In this document: one piece after another, positions 17,501 through 25,940 of the stretch
Numbering within the stretch: position 1 is the first letter of the stretch
Layout of the letters: each line of letters opens with the position of its first letter
Origin: Siphonodentalium dalli
Taxonomy: Eukaryota; Mollusca; Scaphopoda; Gadilida; Siphonodentaliidae
DNA: 64,000 nt
Reading direction: 5' to 3'
NCBI GenBank assembly: GCA_032622095.1
Contig: CP136066.1
Coordinates: forward strand, 173,229,164 to 173,293,163
Notes under the pieces: generated by a model
Seen by the model: the letters and a program-made list of their open reading frames with translations, nothing else
The model's database searches: none
Told to the model about the DNA's origin: nothing
Program-made: the position numbers and the translations under genes

Positions 17501-20500
17501 GAATATCATAGAAGGTGTAACCTTAGTATGAACATACTCAATTGAAATTTGATCTGCTTCTAACAACTAGCATTTGTGGGAAGATGTTTGCTTATTTAGT
17601 ATGGTAGCTTAACCATTATTTATAAATGAACTTGTGCTTTTTGCTATTATGGGGATGCTATTGCAAGAGACACCATGCAGGGTGGAATTTATCGACATAT
17701 ATGTAATTATATATATGTAAATGTGCATGCGCATATGTTTATTTGGAACAATATAGAGTATCCATCTATCTATCTTACAGGCAATTCAAGAAGCTTGAGT
17801 CTCGATCTGGTCGATCAATACCATTATCTTGAGAAGACTGGACAGTTCCGATTCACCCCGCCGACTCATTCTATGATGGCATTCCGTAAAGCATTGGAAA
17901 TGTATGACCAGGAAGGAGGCCTGGGTGGACGGTCGGAAAGGTAATTTGTTCATGAGAAAATAATTTAGTCAAATTCTTTAAATTCATAAATTAAATTCTA
18001 AAAATATACACTGCAACTGTGTTTGTCCAAAATTGCTACTCAATGTTGATTGAGACATGCACAGAACTGCACTCGTGTGTTAGTTTATGCCATCAGTGAG
18101 TGCATTGACATAACGATATCATGAGGGGGCAGAGGCTTCAAGTTTCCAGCCTCATGTTATCCTTTCACAATAGGAAGAGGGCCATAAATTGCAAACATTT
18201 CACACCAGACCATCGGTTATTTGATGTTACAGTAATGCCCGAAATAATCGACTCCTTAACCATAGCAGAATTAAGGTAACTTTTCAGGATTTAGTCGGAA
18301 ATATGGCTTGTTGACATTCATCGGAAAGCTCTCAGGGGAGAGCTTTCCCATGAATGGCAACAAGCCATATTTCCGACTAGATCCTGAAAAGTTACCCATA
18401 ATTCTGCTGTGGTTAAGCAGTCGATGAATTAGGGCATTACTGTATACGTGGTATGTGAAACGGATTTAAGACATATTTATATGTACTTATTTCAATGAAA
18501 CAAACTGGTAAGTGAGTCCCCAGGCACTTCGCTGATTGAAAGAACTAACATTACCAAAAATTCCAGCCAAGGCTCCAAATAAGTGGTCTGACATGGACAA
18601 TTGTCAGATGCCAATTTGAAATTTTTATTGGTTGTCAGGCTCTGCTTTGAAACTGTCTGACATAATGTCAGGTTGAAATATTGACATATTTTTAAGGAAA
18701 ATATCACTGGTAATGTGATATTTTGCAAAATAAATTAATATAGTGTGCTGTTAAATGAAATTTATTCTATTGGGGAGTAGTTTTTAATTATTTGTTTTGT
18801 CAAAATCTGGGTTTTTTCCGATGTATGATTATTAGAACTTGGATGTCTACCAAATATTGAAATTGGAAAATTTATGGAATGAGTTTTTCCTCCCAGTCGA
18901 TTTATAACATACTACAGATCTGCATTTCATTCAGTCATAGGTTCATAATGGTACTAGTAACAGTTGCGGGATCAGAGCAATCAAGCATGTTTTGATGTTG
19001 TGGCCGGGGTGGGCAGATTTGCATAGAAGAGGAACCATAATTGGGGGATAATATATCATTATTAGTTTCACTTGGCATTATTTCAGGTGATAAAAGACAT
19101 GGCAGGCCTCATTTTGAAATGTCAGACCATGTCTGATTGGTGCCTGACAAAATGTCAGATAGTCAAATAAGAATTATTGCAACGCTTGATTCCAGCCATG
19201 CTGATTGTACCATTTCAGAAAACACAACTTGCGAACTAGCCACAATTGTAAACATGCACTCCTTAACCCTTTCATGACGGGAGCTGCGCTGGTGCTGCAT
19301 TAAAGATCATGTGCCATGCATTCTCTTATATATGCTAGTCTTCCATAGGGATATATAAAAGAATGCACTGGCTTACATGGTCAAGGTAAACATTGTTAGG
19401 CCAATGTATTCTCTTATATATGTGAGAGCTCACTATGGGAGACTTGCATATATAAGAGAATGCTTTGTCACTGGATTTTCGCAAAATATCAGGAAGCCCC
19501 AGTCAAGAAAGGGTTAATTCTGGGTGTAATTTGGATTTAAAGTTTATGAAAATAACTACTTGATTCTATATTCTCATTCTATCATCCGAGCGGAGTTTTT
19601 CACATCACTTTAACCCTTCCATGACTGGAACTTCCTGAAATTTTGTGAAAAGCCTGTGCCAATGCATTCTCTTTTATATGCATGTCTACCATTGGGAGCC
19701 TCGCATTTATAAAAGAATACATTGGCCTAACAATATTTACCTTGACCTTGTAAGCCCTGCATTCTCTTATATATAAGCGGAAATTCCAGAAATATTCTGA
19801 AAACCCTGTGCCAATGCATTATTTTCTGTATGCGAGTCCCCCGTAGGAAGCCTTGCATATATACGAGAATACATTGGCCTAACAATATTTATCTTGACCT
19901 AGTATGCCAGTGCATTCTCTTATATATGCGAGTCTCCGTATGAGAGACTCGCATATATAAGAGAATGCACTGGCACAGGATCTTTAATCTGCACCAATGG
20001 AATGGTCTGCTATGCAGGTTCGGGTTGTAATTCATGTAGTCAACCAACTATTTTCAATAGATCATTTTACGGCTATCTTCTGAAGGTACCAAAAGAACAG
20101 AGAAATCCTGCGAGAAGGGATGAGGAAACTGGGATTTAAAGAATTCCTTGATAAATCTCATGAAGGTTACATCATCACATCATATAACTTCCCTTCAGAT
20201 CCTAATTTCAATTTCACCGAATTCTTCCAACGACTGAATCTCAAAGGTAAGAGATAATAAGTTTGACCTTATTGTCTTAACCCTTTACCCAACAAACCGG
20301 CCAAAACCGGCCAAATAAAGATTCAACAGCCTAAAATATCTTCGGTCTGTCTCAATAGAACCATACAAATATGGATATCATTGGAACCGGCTCCTTGACC
20401 ACATTGTGATAGTTACAGTTATACCATGTGCCAATGCATTCTCTTATATATGCGAGTCGACCATAGGTCGCCTCGCATATATAAGAGAATGCATTGGCCT

Positions 20501-21674
20501 AAAAAAAATCTTTTTTTAACACTTTTTACCATTTTTTCTTACATTCTTTAACAATTTTATAATTTTTAATGTGTTAAGCCAATGCATTCTCTTATATATG
20601 CGAGGCGACGTATGGTCGACTCGCATATATAAGAGAATGCATTGGCACAGGGCCGTTCTGTTGGGTAAAGGGTTAAAGACATATTATGAACTTGTTCAGG
20701 TGTGTGAAAGTGATAAGTTAGTACTCAGACACTATGCCAACCTGGGGAATGTAGCATTATACTAAGATCGCTGAAAATTTCAAAGAAATCGACCATACCA
20801 TTCCATAGAAAACATCGTCTGAACTGCGCTCAATTGTAAATATTTACATCTGGATTCGGGACGCAACTATCGGCGATAAACATACACAAATGATTTCGCC
20901 ATCGAGAATCATTGCATTTAATTAATATATCAGAATTACGGTGTGTGTGTTGTAAATTTGGATTAATATTCCTAAAAATAACTACTCTGATCAAGAATTT
21001 TCTCCATTTCTATTTGACCACCCTATCGGAGTGTTTCACATCACTTTAATATTTCCCTTAGGATAACTACTTGTCAATAATGATTTAGTATAGAAAGGGT
21101 TAAACTATTCTATCTTTCACTCTTTTAGTAACTATCTCCAAAATATAAACCATTTGTTATCATTTCGCTGTATACAGGGTTCGCGCTGGCCCAAAATTCC
21201 CAGGTGCCAACGCTGTTGCCAATTGCATTATTTTTTTAGCCATTTTTCAATAATTGTAAATCTTCCACATTATGTATGTTTTGAGATACCTATTACCAAA
21301 TTGTTTATACCTAATTTGTGGACTCAAGTCCATTTAACATATTTATCAACCTATTTTGATCCCCGGAACCAGACCAGGATGTAACCATAGCGACCATAAT
21401 TCAAGTCTTCAAACCACCATGGGGCTTTAATATATCTCAGAAACCACTTTTGCGTGAATTTCACTCATCACACACCACTAGGGAAAGACCATTAGTTGAT
21501 TTGTCTGCTTCTACATCTTTTACAGACCAGGTGATCTACCCAGGAAAGGTACTGAATGCTGACTGTTTCCGAATTGCTAATATCGGCTACTTGTTCCCAG
21601 CAGACATGAGGCACCTCCTAAAGTGTATAGAAGAAGTCTGCACAGATATGGGTATGAAATTTCCAGTGCACTAG
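5482..21674 (+). CDS. phnW: 2-aminoethylphosphonate--pyruvate transaminase, mitochondrial (eight exons)
   Basis: PLP-dependent class V aminotransferase converting 2-aminoethylphosphonate plus pyruvate to phosphonoacetaldehyde plus alanine, the first step of phosphonate breakdown. Coding exons: 5482-5575, 6406-6564, 9057-9157, 11617-11857, 13540-13704, 17781-17940, 20086-20246, 21526-21674; 409 codons plus stop, all phases consistent. It aligns end to end with bacterial PhnW: FTPGPL (43-48), phosphate-binding QGSGTFAVE (97-105), NGAYGKR (124-130), HCETSSG (175-181), cofactor Asp205 in VDAMSSFG, Schiff-base Lys231 in [14 protein letters not shown] (256-263), and IYPGK with substrate-site Arg376 (DCFRI). 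Bacterial PhnW has about 365 residues; the extra N-terminal 40 have basic residues and no acid before Asp39, as expected of a mitochondrial presequence. A close class V relative with another amino donor is the main alternative, but the motif match favours AEP transaminase. Confidence 0.93.
5917..6011. repeat. Imperfect hairpin in aminotransferase intron 1
   Basis: Left arm with GTTGAA, AATTCACAGTGAACTCAGTA and ACAT pairs with a right arm carrying TACTGAGTTCGTTGTGAATT and TTCAAC. The loop contains CATTCAATATGAATG. It resembles a small fold-back element. Confidence 0.55.
6406..6564 (+). CDS. phnW: Aminotransferase coding exon 2
   Basis: Acceptor TTTTGCAG ends at 6405 and donor G|GTACTA starts at 6565; phase 1 on both sides. 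It encodes residues 32-85, with [20 protein letters not shown] (the start of the conserved fold) and YGSRDKHF. A hairpin element begins only seven bases after the exon's last base. Confidence 0.95.
6572..7209. mobile_element. Family E (CAGTAATGC) hairpin, split by another element
   Basis: TACAGTAATGCCCTAAGTAAT at 6572-6592 continues at 7075 as CTAAGTAATCGACTCCTTAA, then ATTATGGGTCACTTTTCAGG and the central palindrome TTGCCATTCATYGGAAAGCTCTC with its complement. The far right arm is missing. It was interrupted by the fold-back element 6593-7074. It starts seven bases after exon 2. Confidence 0.75.
6593..7074. mobile_element. Long-TIR fold-back element with 9-bp target duplication
   Basis: About 110-base inverted arms start GCTGATGGGGTCATTGTCAC and end GTGACAATGACCCCATCGGC. 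Each arm has three copies of a GATCACAWTYGTAGCCAGC block. The flanking 9-mer CTAAGTAAT occurs at 6584-6592 and 7075-7083. Long inverted arms with a 9-base duplication are reminiscent of Mutator-like elements. No transposase is present. Confidence 0.78.
7729..8172. mobile_element. Second fold-back element with related termini
   Basis: Starts GCTGATGGGGTCGTTGTCG and ends CGACAACGACCCCAT. The subterminal arms hold palindromic GCACACTGTGTGCATTTATGTA and the pair CACCAGTCTCGCG / GAGACTGGTGTGC. The termini match the element at 6593 but the interior is different, so these are two subfamilies. A target duplication is not clear. Confidence 0.7.
8325..8490. repeat. GATGRTG-rich minisatellite
   Basis: GAT/GGT trinucleotide-rich tract with an approximately 75-base duplicated block (GGTGAGAATGATGATGCTG, then GAGACGACGATGT). 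The open frames over it are low-complexity artefacts. It is intronic, about 570 bases upstream of exon 3. Confidence 0.8.
9057..9157 (+). CDS. phnW: Aminotransferase coding exon 3 (PLP-phosphate loop)
   Basis: Acceptor TTTCAG ends at 9056 and donor GTGAGA starts at 9158. Thirty-three codons follow the split glycine, phase 1 in and 0 out. It carries [19 protein letters not shown], the glycine-rich cofactor phosphate-binding segment of PhnW. Confidence 0.95.
9180..9572. mobile_element. Family B1 TTAA-bounded double-hairpin element
   Basis: Starts TTAACCCTTTACCCAACA and ends TGTTGGGTAAAGTGTTAT (degenerate). It has two inner palindromes, each made of GCCAATGCATTCTCTTATAT arms around a GCGAGTCGACCATAGGTCGC centre. 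Nearly identical to copies at 20277-20676 and 33097-33495. Lies just after exon 3. Confidence 0.82.
9700..10270. repeat. About 170-base tandem repeat with GTCTGTCTGTCT head
   Basis: After GTTTCGTCTGTCTGTCTATC, roughly three units follow with TTTATSATGACACAC, TTTTTGGTATCGATTGGTT, and CTATCCGATGCGATAACTC. It has the same architecture (a Cys-Gly-Thr rich head and about 165-base units) as the array at 28.8-30.1 kb. Intronic. Confidence 0.65.
10977..11571. mobile_element. Family B2 TTAA-bounded element, large copy
   Basis: Starts TTAACCCTTTCATGACGAG and ends CTCCAGTCATGGAAGGGTTA then A. The inner ATGCATTCTCTTATATATG-type hairpins are diverged, and there is a C-run near 11508-11524. It ends 45 bases upstream of aminotransferase exon 4. 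Confidence 0.75.
11617..11857 (+). CDS. phnW: Aminotransferase coding exon 4
   Basis: Acceptor TTTGCAG ends at 11616 and donor GTAAGT at 11858 is a perfect consensus. Phase 0 in, 1 out; residues 119-198 include [11 protein letters not shown] and [20 protein letters not shown]-bounded repeat ends 45 bases before the exon. Confidence 0.96.
11858..12701. other. Aminotransferase intron 4, first part
   Basis: AT-rich intron. The first 90 bases after exon 4 (for example AGAGGTCATTGATTCAGTTG at 11871) read like a diverged duplicate of the end of exon 4 (AGGGGTCATCAATCCTGTTG). No other feature was recognised. Confidence 0.4.
12702..12957. mobile_element. Family B3 TTAA-bounded hairpin element
   Basis: TTAAACCTTTGAGTGCCAGG at the left and GGGTGGCACTGAAAGGGTTAA at the right, around one ATGCATTCTCTTATATATGC palindrome. 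It shares its core hairpin with families B1 and B2 but has other terminal arms. Confidence 0.75.
13141..13513. mobile_element. Long relative of family D next to exon 5
   Basis: It contains GGTTAGCATCACAAAATTCA, a central part with CTTCTGGGAAGTATCAATAG and CTTCAATCTGATCCTAGGTC, then the hairpin AGATGGTGAATTTGGTGATG / CATCACTAAATTCACCCTCT and GCAGGCTTG. The central part also occurs in the copy at 40125-40445. It ends 26 bases before exon 5. Confidence 0.65.
13540..13704 (+). CDS. phnW: Aminotransferase coding exon 5 (catalytic lysine)
   Basis: Acceptor TTTGCAG ends at 13539 and donor GTATGT starts at 13705; phase 1 on both sides. It encodes [13 protein letters not shown] (Asp205 pairs with the PLP ring nitrogen) and [14 protein letters not shown], where Lys231 forms the internal aldimine. 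A hairpin repeat ends 26 bases before the exon. Confidence 0.96.
13747..14230. mobile_element. Family J element (AAGGCCCACTTAATTTT termini)
   Basis: Left end TTAAAGGCCCACTTAATTTT and right end GAAAATTAAGTGGGCCTTT are inverted repeats. The inner GGGGAATAACTC/GAGCTATTCCCC arms form a hairpin. A second copy is at 32143-32672. The right end directly abuts a family D element. Confidence 0.78.
14231..14484. mobile_element. Family D 254-bp double hairpin
   Basis: Starts CAAGCCTTGAAACAGTGTGT and ends CTATTTCAAGGCTTA. Two palindromes in a row are each built from AGAATGAGGTYCCCAGAGGG and GTGAATTTRGTGATGCTA arms around CCCGCATAGCGGGC. It is exactly 254 bases, as in copies at 16438, 34589 and 37584. Confidence 0.88.
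14485..16196. other. Aminotransferase intron 5, unassigned
   Basis: AT-rich intronic DNA with short TCGAATC-type motifs at 15596-15625 and runs of A/T. The 112-codon open frame at 14675-15013 has no recognisable domain and low plausibility. Confidence 0.45.
16197..16355. mobile_element. Family E hairpin, short copy lacking the centre
   Basis: TACAGTAACGCTCTAAGTAA left end and TTACTTAGAGCATTACTGTA right end. The arms TTATGGGTAACTTTTCAGGA and its complement meet near GGAAATATGGCATATTTCGG, so the inner GCCATTCATCGGAAAGC part is deleted. Confidence 0.82.
16438..16691. mobile_element. Family D 254-bp double hairpin
   Basis: CAAGCCTTGAAATAGTGTGT to ACTATTTCAAGGCTTG, with the two GGGTGAATTTRGTGATGCTA palindromes. 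Same length as the other full copies. It lies in aminotransferase intron 5. Confidence 0.88.
16692..17254. other. Aminotransferase intron 5, unassigned
   Basis: Intronic sequence without a recognised repeat, exon or RNA. Confidence 0.4.
17255..17360. repeat. 52-base direct duplication
   Basis: GATAAATTTGATTCACAACR followed by AGTCGTACRGGTCTATTTTG and CCATGCCTTAGC occurs twice in a row with period 52 and only two differences. This suggests a recent slippage or unequal exchange. Confidence 0.85.
17781..17940 (+). CDS. phnW: Aminotransferase coding exon 6
   Basis: Acceptor CTTACAG ends at 17780 and donor GTAATT starts at 17941; phase 1 in, 2 out. It encodes [13 protein letters not shown] and [16 protein letters not shown], both well conserved in PhnW. 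A split Arg codon (AG|G) joins it to exon 7. Confidence 0.95.
18228..18444. mobile_element. Family E (CAGTAATGC) full hairpin
   Basis: TACAGTAATGCCCGAAATAA left end and GAATTAGGGCATTACTGTA right end, with complementary arms through GGCTTGTTGACATTCATCGG and the central AGCTCTCAGGGGAGAGCT. It is about 217 bases and the best full-length member. Aminotransferase intron 6. Confidence 0.85.
18575..19165. repeat. Possible fold-back region with GTCTGACAT arms
   Basis: TAAGTGGTCTGACATGGACA, ATTGTCAGATGCCAAT and AAACTGTCTGACATAATGTC at the left have reverse partners ATTTTGAAATGTCAGACCAT and GGTGCCTGACAAAATGTCAG at the right. The arms are diverged, so boundaries are uncertain. Confidence 0.35.
19263..19517. 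mobile_element. Family B2 TTAA-bounded element
   Basis: TTAACCCTTTCATGACGGGA to AGTCAAGAAAGGGTTAA, with two ATGCATTCTCTTATATATG-type palindromes joined by a GGTCAAGGTAAACATTGTTA linker. It is in aminotransferase intron 6. Confidence 0.8.
19535..19613. mobile_element. Family C 3' end fragment
   Basis: ATAACTACTTGATTCTATAT and GGAGTTTTTCACATCACTTT then AA match the right end of family C elements. Its terminal TTAA (19610-19613) is also the left TTAA of the next element. Confidence 0.6.
19610..20003. mobile_element. Family B2 element in reverse orientation, composite
   Basis: TTAACCCTTCCATGACTGGA is the reverse of the usual B2 right end. Three or four ATGCATTCTCTTATATATG hairpin pieces with CAATATTTACCTTGACC linkers follow, and the element fades out at CACAGGATCTTTAATCTGCA. 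Internal duplication makes it longer than other copies. It ends about 80 bases before exon 7. Confidence 0.65.
20086..20246 (+). CDS. phnW: Aminotransferase coding exon 7
   Basis: Acceptor CTTCTGAAG ends at 20085 and donor GTAAGA starts at 20247; phase 2 in, 1 out. It encodes residues 308-360 ([16 protein letters not shown] and [12 protein letters not shown]). An AG at 20059-20060 is a worse acceptor because it breaks the frame. Confidence 0.94.
20277..20676. mobile_element. Family B1 TTAA-bounded double-hairpin element
   Basis: TTAACCCTTTACCCAACAAA to TGTTGGGTAAAGGGTTAA, with two CGAGTCGACCATAGGTCGC-centred palindromes. It begins 30 bases after exon 7. Its right TTAA (20673-20676) is shared with the adjoining family C element. 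Confidence 0.88.
20673..21049 (+). mobile_element. Family C TTAA-bounded element
   Basis: TTAAAGACATATTATGAACT to GTTTCACATCACTTTAA, with GATAAGTTAGTACTCAGAC and TTTCGCCATCGAGAATCATT inside. It is a dispersed single copy of the unit that is tandemly amplified at 49.4-51.8 kb. Confidence 0.8.
21526..21674 (+). CDS. phnW: Aminotransferase coding exon 8 (terminal)
   Basis: Acceptor TTTTACAG ends at 21525. The exon encodes [20 protein letters not shown], with Lys368 and substrate-site Arg376, then a helical tail ending FPVH before TAG at 21672-21674. A possible donor at 21652 and a 26-base candidate exon at 22895-22920 would swap the last residues. That candidate lies inside a transposon-like element, so the simple read-through end is preferred. 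Confidence 0.9.
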
Positions 21675-21837
21675 CCTTGACACAAGGATTATCAAGTATT
21701 TTATACTAGAAATTAAGTGTTGCAATCTATTTCATAGTCAGTGAGGTGAGAACTGTTTTAAAGATTGACTGTAGAAACCAGTTTCTTTAAAAAGCCGACA
21801 ACAATCAGATTTACGTCTTTAGAATTAATAATAATAA

Positions 21838-23515
21838 GGCAAAAAAAAAGGGTTTCGATTCTCAGGCATCGCCGCATTAAAAAAAATGCCACGCGTTGGA
21901 CCATTTTATTCCGATTTTGGATTTCCCTGAAGTTGTAAATTGGTAACACGAAAATAGGAAACTGTCACATGGAAATTAGTTATGTTTCAAATATTGAATA
22001 GGAGCTAAATACAATGGTGTATGTTGTGGGTATTCAACAAAATACCATAGGCAAAGATAACTATCAGGTATATTGTCACTACAGGCTGTCCAAACCCCCA
22101 AGTTTATTGGTCAAATGTGTTGAAATATTTTGACAAAAGCAGGAAGTTGGATATTGAATGAGTCGTCAGCCAATCTGTCCTTGGCGACCTTTGTACAGTA
22201 AGTAAGTAACCCTACAAGATAGTGTTTTTCCCCTTGCTATGCTATTGCGATCGAAGGTATGAAAACTGCGCTGTTTGACAAGCGGTGTACATGTATATTG
22301 GCCATGTTTATTTGAAGTTTTATTGTCTATAATCCATTGCGGTACATATGCAGTCTTTAATTAGTCAGTGGAACAAGTGAATTAAGAATTTCTATGACAG
22401 TTTGGGAAATCACTTTATCTTTTCGTTTCGACTGTATTTATGTTCCGTATTTTTATTAATAATCGGATATGTAGTTCTGCCTGTTAAAAATTATTGTGCC
22501 GATATTAAAATCATATCAATATATATATCATTCTAGGTAATCCCTATATGATGTAAGGGTTAGTACAATTGTCATTATTTATATCAGATTAAAGTCTCAA
22601 CCCCTCTGACAAATGAATAAGCAAACACCTGGTTGCTAATGGTCACGCTCACACAGGTGGTGGCAGCAAACCTTTTAATGAATTATTAGACATTTAACAA
22701 TCAAACACATTTTATAACCTTGATGATGCTATTAATATTTTCAATTTCGGTAACAATGCTTATACTACGTACACATACACTAATATGAATTTGCATACGC
22801 TAATTGATTTTCATGCCTGAAATGTTTGTTATACTGAGTTTAACTTGGAAATTGTATCATTTTGATATTAGAAATTTTTTTAACAAATTTGTAGTTCCGA
22901 ACTCCCTTCACCAACAATGAAGTGGGCCAGGAAAACCACTGTAAAAACCCCTTGTGTTAATTTGTACTATATTTTAGGGGGAAAATATGGAACCTGGAAT
23001 CCGAAGCCACTTACTAGCGCTGCCTCCATGATCGATGTCGGACCTCAATGTGCTTCGGAAATACATATCTGATTTTCAAATACTAATCATATTGAGATAT
23101 TTATATAGATAATATATATATACATATTTCCTTTTAAACTTGGTCTATCCTGTTTGAACGCGATGCTCAGATTGACCTAACTATACACGGTCATTCACCA
23201 CGACAATTTCATGCAACAACTCACACGCTTAACTCAACTGACCATGTCAATCATTACTTGATTACCACTAAACTATAAGCATTAACCGCCGATGTGCCAC
23301 TTCACTTCTACCGAGACAGTCGAGACAAATGATTTCCACTCCACGTTGTGCCATGGAAATATGTTATTAGTTTATATCCATTACAAAGTTCTCCCTACAT
23401 TTTCTGGACCTGGGAAGGTATAATAACCTAAGCTTACTATGGGCATAAAAAAATAAAAAATAAAACCCTCGCTCCCGCATTGATTTTCAAAAAAATTGCC
23501 TGAGAATCAAATATC
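21838..23515. mobile_element. Family K element downstream of the aminotransferase
   Basis: Starts GGCAAAAAAAAAGGGTTTCG then ATTCTCAGGCA and ends ATTGCCTGAGAATCAAA. Blocks such as ACACGAAAATAGGAAACTG and ATAACTATCAGGTATATTGT match the copy at 30373-31337. It is about 1.7 kb with no transposase frame. It begins 163 bases after the aminotransferase stop. Confidence 0.7.
21876..21881 (+). terminator. Candidate poly(A) signal ATTAAA within family K
   Basis: No AATAAA was seen between the stop codon at 21674 and the transposon edge at 21838. The first common hexamer variant downstream is ATTAAA at 21876, inside the element. Position only; transcript ends are unknown. Confidence 0.25.
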
Positions 23516-23640
23516 TGAGGGTGACGACCCCCCCCCCCCCCTGGCATCCGGCATCCGGTTTAAAATGGACCCCGGCATCCGGAATACGCCATAACAGAGA
23601 GGCGGCATCCGGAATACTATTTGATTAAATTTATTGAAAA
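23516..23640. repeat. GCATCCGG short-motif cluster with C-run
   Basis: GAGGGTGACGACC plus a C-run, then five GGCATCCGG-type motifs, including GCATCCGGAATACGCCATAA. The same motifs occur at 28050-28190, where the C-run side is inverted (GGGGGGTCGTCACCCTCATA). Confidence 0.6.
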
Positions 23641-23780
23641 CAGACTCGGGAACGAAGTGAACGTTGGCATGAGGTATTGGAATTAGTCTCCGTATTGACT
23701 AGTAATGATTTGATTTAGCAGCTTTACGGAAAGATTAAACTTTTTACTAAATGTATGATCTCGTATCATACATATATATA

Positions 23781-24061
23781 TACGCCCTGTCTAACTTACT
23801 CGCGGCCATATTGGATCCACCAGGTCCGGTTCCGTGGTTTTAGTGCTACAGTTCAAAGTTTTGGAGTAGCATTTCCATATTTGACATAAATGGAAGTCAT
23901 GAATATTCAAAAGCTCCATATATGGAAATGCTACTCCAGAACTTTGATCTGTAGCAATAAAACAACCGGGACTGCATGGAAGAATATCTGATACCATGGA
24001 ACCGGACCTGCATGTATGGTGGATCTAATATGGCCGCGAGTTAATGACATGATAGGGCGTA
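23781..24061. mobile_element. Fold-back element with TACGCCCTGTC termini
   Basis: The left arm (TACGCCCTGTC, TACTCGCGGCCATATTGGAT, CCAGGTCCGGTTCC) and right arm (GGAACCGGACCTG, GGATCTAATATGGCCGCGAG, GATAGGGCGTA) are inverted. The inner arms CATTTCCATATTTG and CATATATGGAAATGCTACTC also pair. It is 281 bases. Confidence 0.78.
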
Positions 24062-24262
24062 TTGGGTGGGGTGAAAGGCATAGACCATGTTCCAAATGAC
24101 AGGAGTGGTATAATATACTGAATGAGAAGTTGAAGTGGCATACGTGCGGAAACCACCTATATAGCCAATCTTGGGTGACCGTTCATGGTCGTACACGGTA
24201 GTATTGAACACCAGGGACACGCAAATAGAAACTAACATCTTTTTAATATTTAATATTTCAAA

Positions 24263-24717
24263 TTAAAGGTACTCAATCAGAGGGTCTCCATATCATCACA
24301 TTCCAACAAAAACGACAACATGTTTTGAAATGCCGCTTCAGTTATCATAATCTAATAATTGCCCAAATATAACGAAAAGCACAATCAACTATAGTATAAA
24401 ATTCCACAAAACCCTGCAAAACCTGTTATTTATCAACATTTTGTTCAACGAAACTTTGCCGGTTTGTCAAATATCTAACACAAAAAGCCACTTGATTTTA
24501 CCCGCAATTTGGTCAATGAAATTCTTCTCGTTGACTGTCTATTGGGCCACCTAAAATAATAGATTTCAAACATCGATATTTGATCACTCTGAGCGGTGAT
24601 GGGTGCATGGGTTCCTCGACTCGAATCAAATATGTTTTACCCCCTCCCCCCCCCCCCCCCCCCCGAAGCCAACGAAATAGTAATTTGCGAGCGTTTATTC
24701 GGATTGAGTACCTTTAA
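24263..24717. mobile_element. Family I TTAA-bounded element
   Basis: TTAAAGGTACTCAATCAGAG to TTCGGATTGAGTACCTTTAA, 455 bases. Internal GACTCGAATCAAATATGTTT and a C-run; the same family is at 27381 and 59316. No coding frame. Confidence 0.82.
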
Positions 24718-25599
24718 CAAACGTATAGCATTATACATGTGCAGTATAGTAAGCACATTCTCATCAATGGACATGATGTTTCACCGAAAAATCGAAGTTA
24801 ACCATAAGAGCCAATTCGGTTAGTTTCTTGAAGTAGAGTATCCATATAATTGAAATCTGTATTGGCGGACGTTTTAACAAATTATCCCCTGACATACAAC
24901 AGATGGAAATATGGGCTTCCACTTTCCCATGCGACAGAATACGTTACATACGTTACCACTGCCGACTAGGCTAACGTCATTATGTATAACACATCGAGAT
25001 TGCATTCGGATTTGCAAAGTATTAAAATGATCTGAAACTCGTTCAAGATCACAAAACTAGTGCTCTAATTCATTCTCTTCTCAATCCTTGGAAATTAAGC
25101 AAACATGTATTGTGGCGGACATGCATGTTCAAAATGATATATGATTATATGATATTATAAACTAATGTATTTGGAAGTATATTATCTGCGATGGCTGTCT
25201 ATTCAAATCAAGATTTTACTATTAGCATGCGTCTCGTTCACGGTGGTAACGTATTCTGTCGCTTATACCTTACGTGCTCACAAGCTATACATTAAACATA
25301 AAATACTCATTTGACATTAAGACAATCAATTTTATTCCATATCATGTCAAATGTACAAGTTTAATACTGTTAAATATGCATGCAATTAACAATTAAGCAT
25401 GCAGTGGCTGCGTAGTGGGTAGGTGCTACTTATACGCTCAATGTTGTTTATATAGGCTAAATCTGACGTCTGCGTGGTATGGATGGGGTCTCGACGTGAT
25501 ATATATGAACGTTGTGAAGTCAGTTACATAATTGTACATTGACGCACACATCAGCCATGCTCTTTAATATGAAAGCATATAATATTTACGACCATCAAG
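24718..25599. other. Unassigned intergenic DNA
   Basis: AT-rich; no gene, RNA or clear repeat was recognised. Confidence 0.4.
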
Positions 25600-25940
25600 T
25601 GTGTTCCATCCCATCCAATTGGTTTACGAAACCACGAGACACTCGCTGGTTGGTTTGAGATATTCGATGATGGTTTTGTACACTAGTTGGGACACTCATA
25701 GGTTGGGTTGTGGGGCATTTTGCATGGGATGGATTTAGACACCAGTTTTTTAGACACTTCTGATTCTGATGGTTTGAGGTAATCGTCGTGATACATGGGA
25801 CACCCATTTGGATGGTTATGAACAGTCATTAAATGGCGTGGGACACCCAGTGGATGATTTGGGGTTCTCAATTGATGGTTTGAGACGCTCGTTGAGTTGT
25901 TTGGGATGTTTTGGAATACTCAATTGAGCGGGGTTGGACA
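25600..25940. repeat. Degenerate GGTTTGRGAYRCTCG minisatellite
   Basis: About a dozen imperfect repeats of a 25-30 base unit combining GGGACACYC and GATGGTTTGRG. Open frames on the minus strand reflect the repeat (PNHP/MCPT-like periodicity) and not a gene. Confidence 0.55.

Noticed and set aside
22895-22920. 26-base terminal exon of the aminotransferase
   Set aside because: The phase fits, but it lies inside a transposon-like element and needs a weak donor at 21652; direct read-through to TAG at 21674 is simpler. Kept as a finding only.
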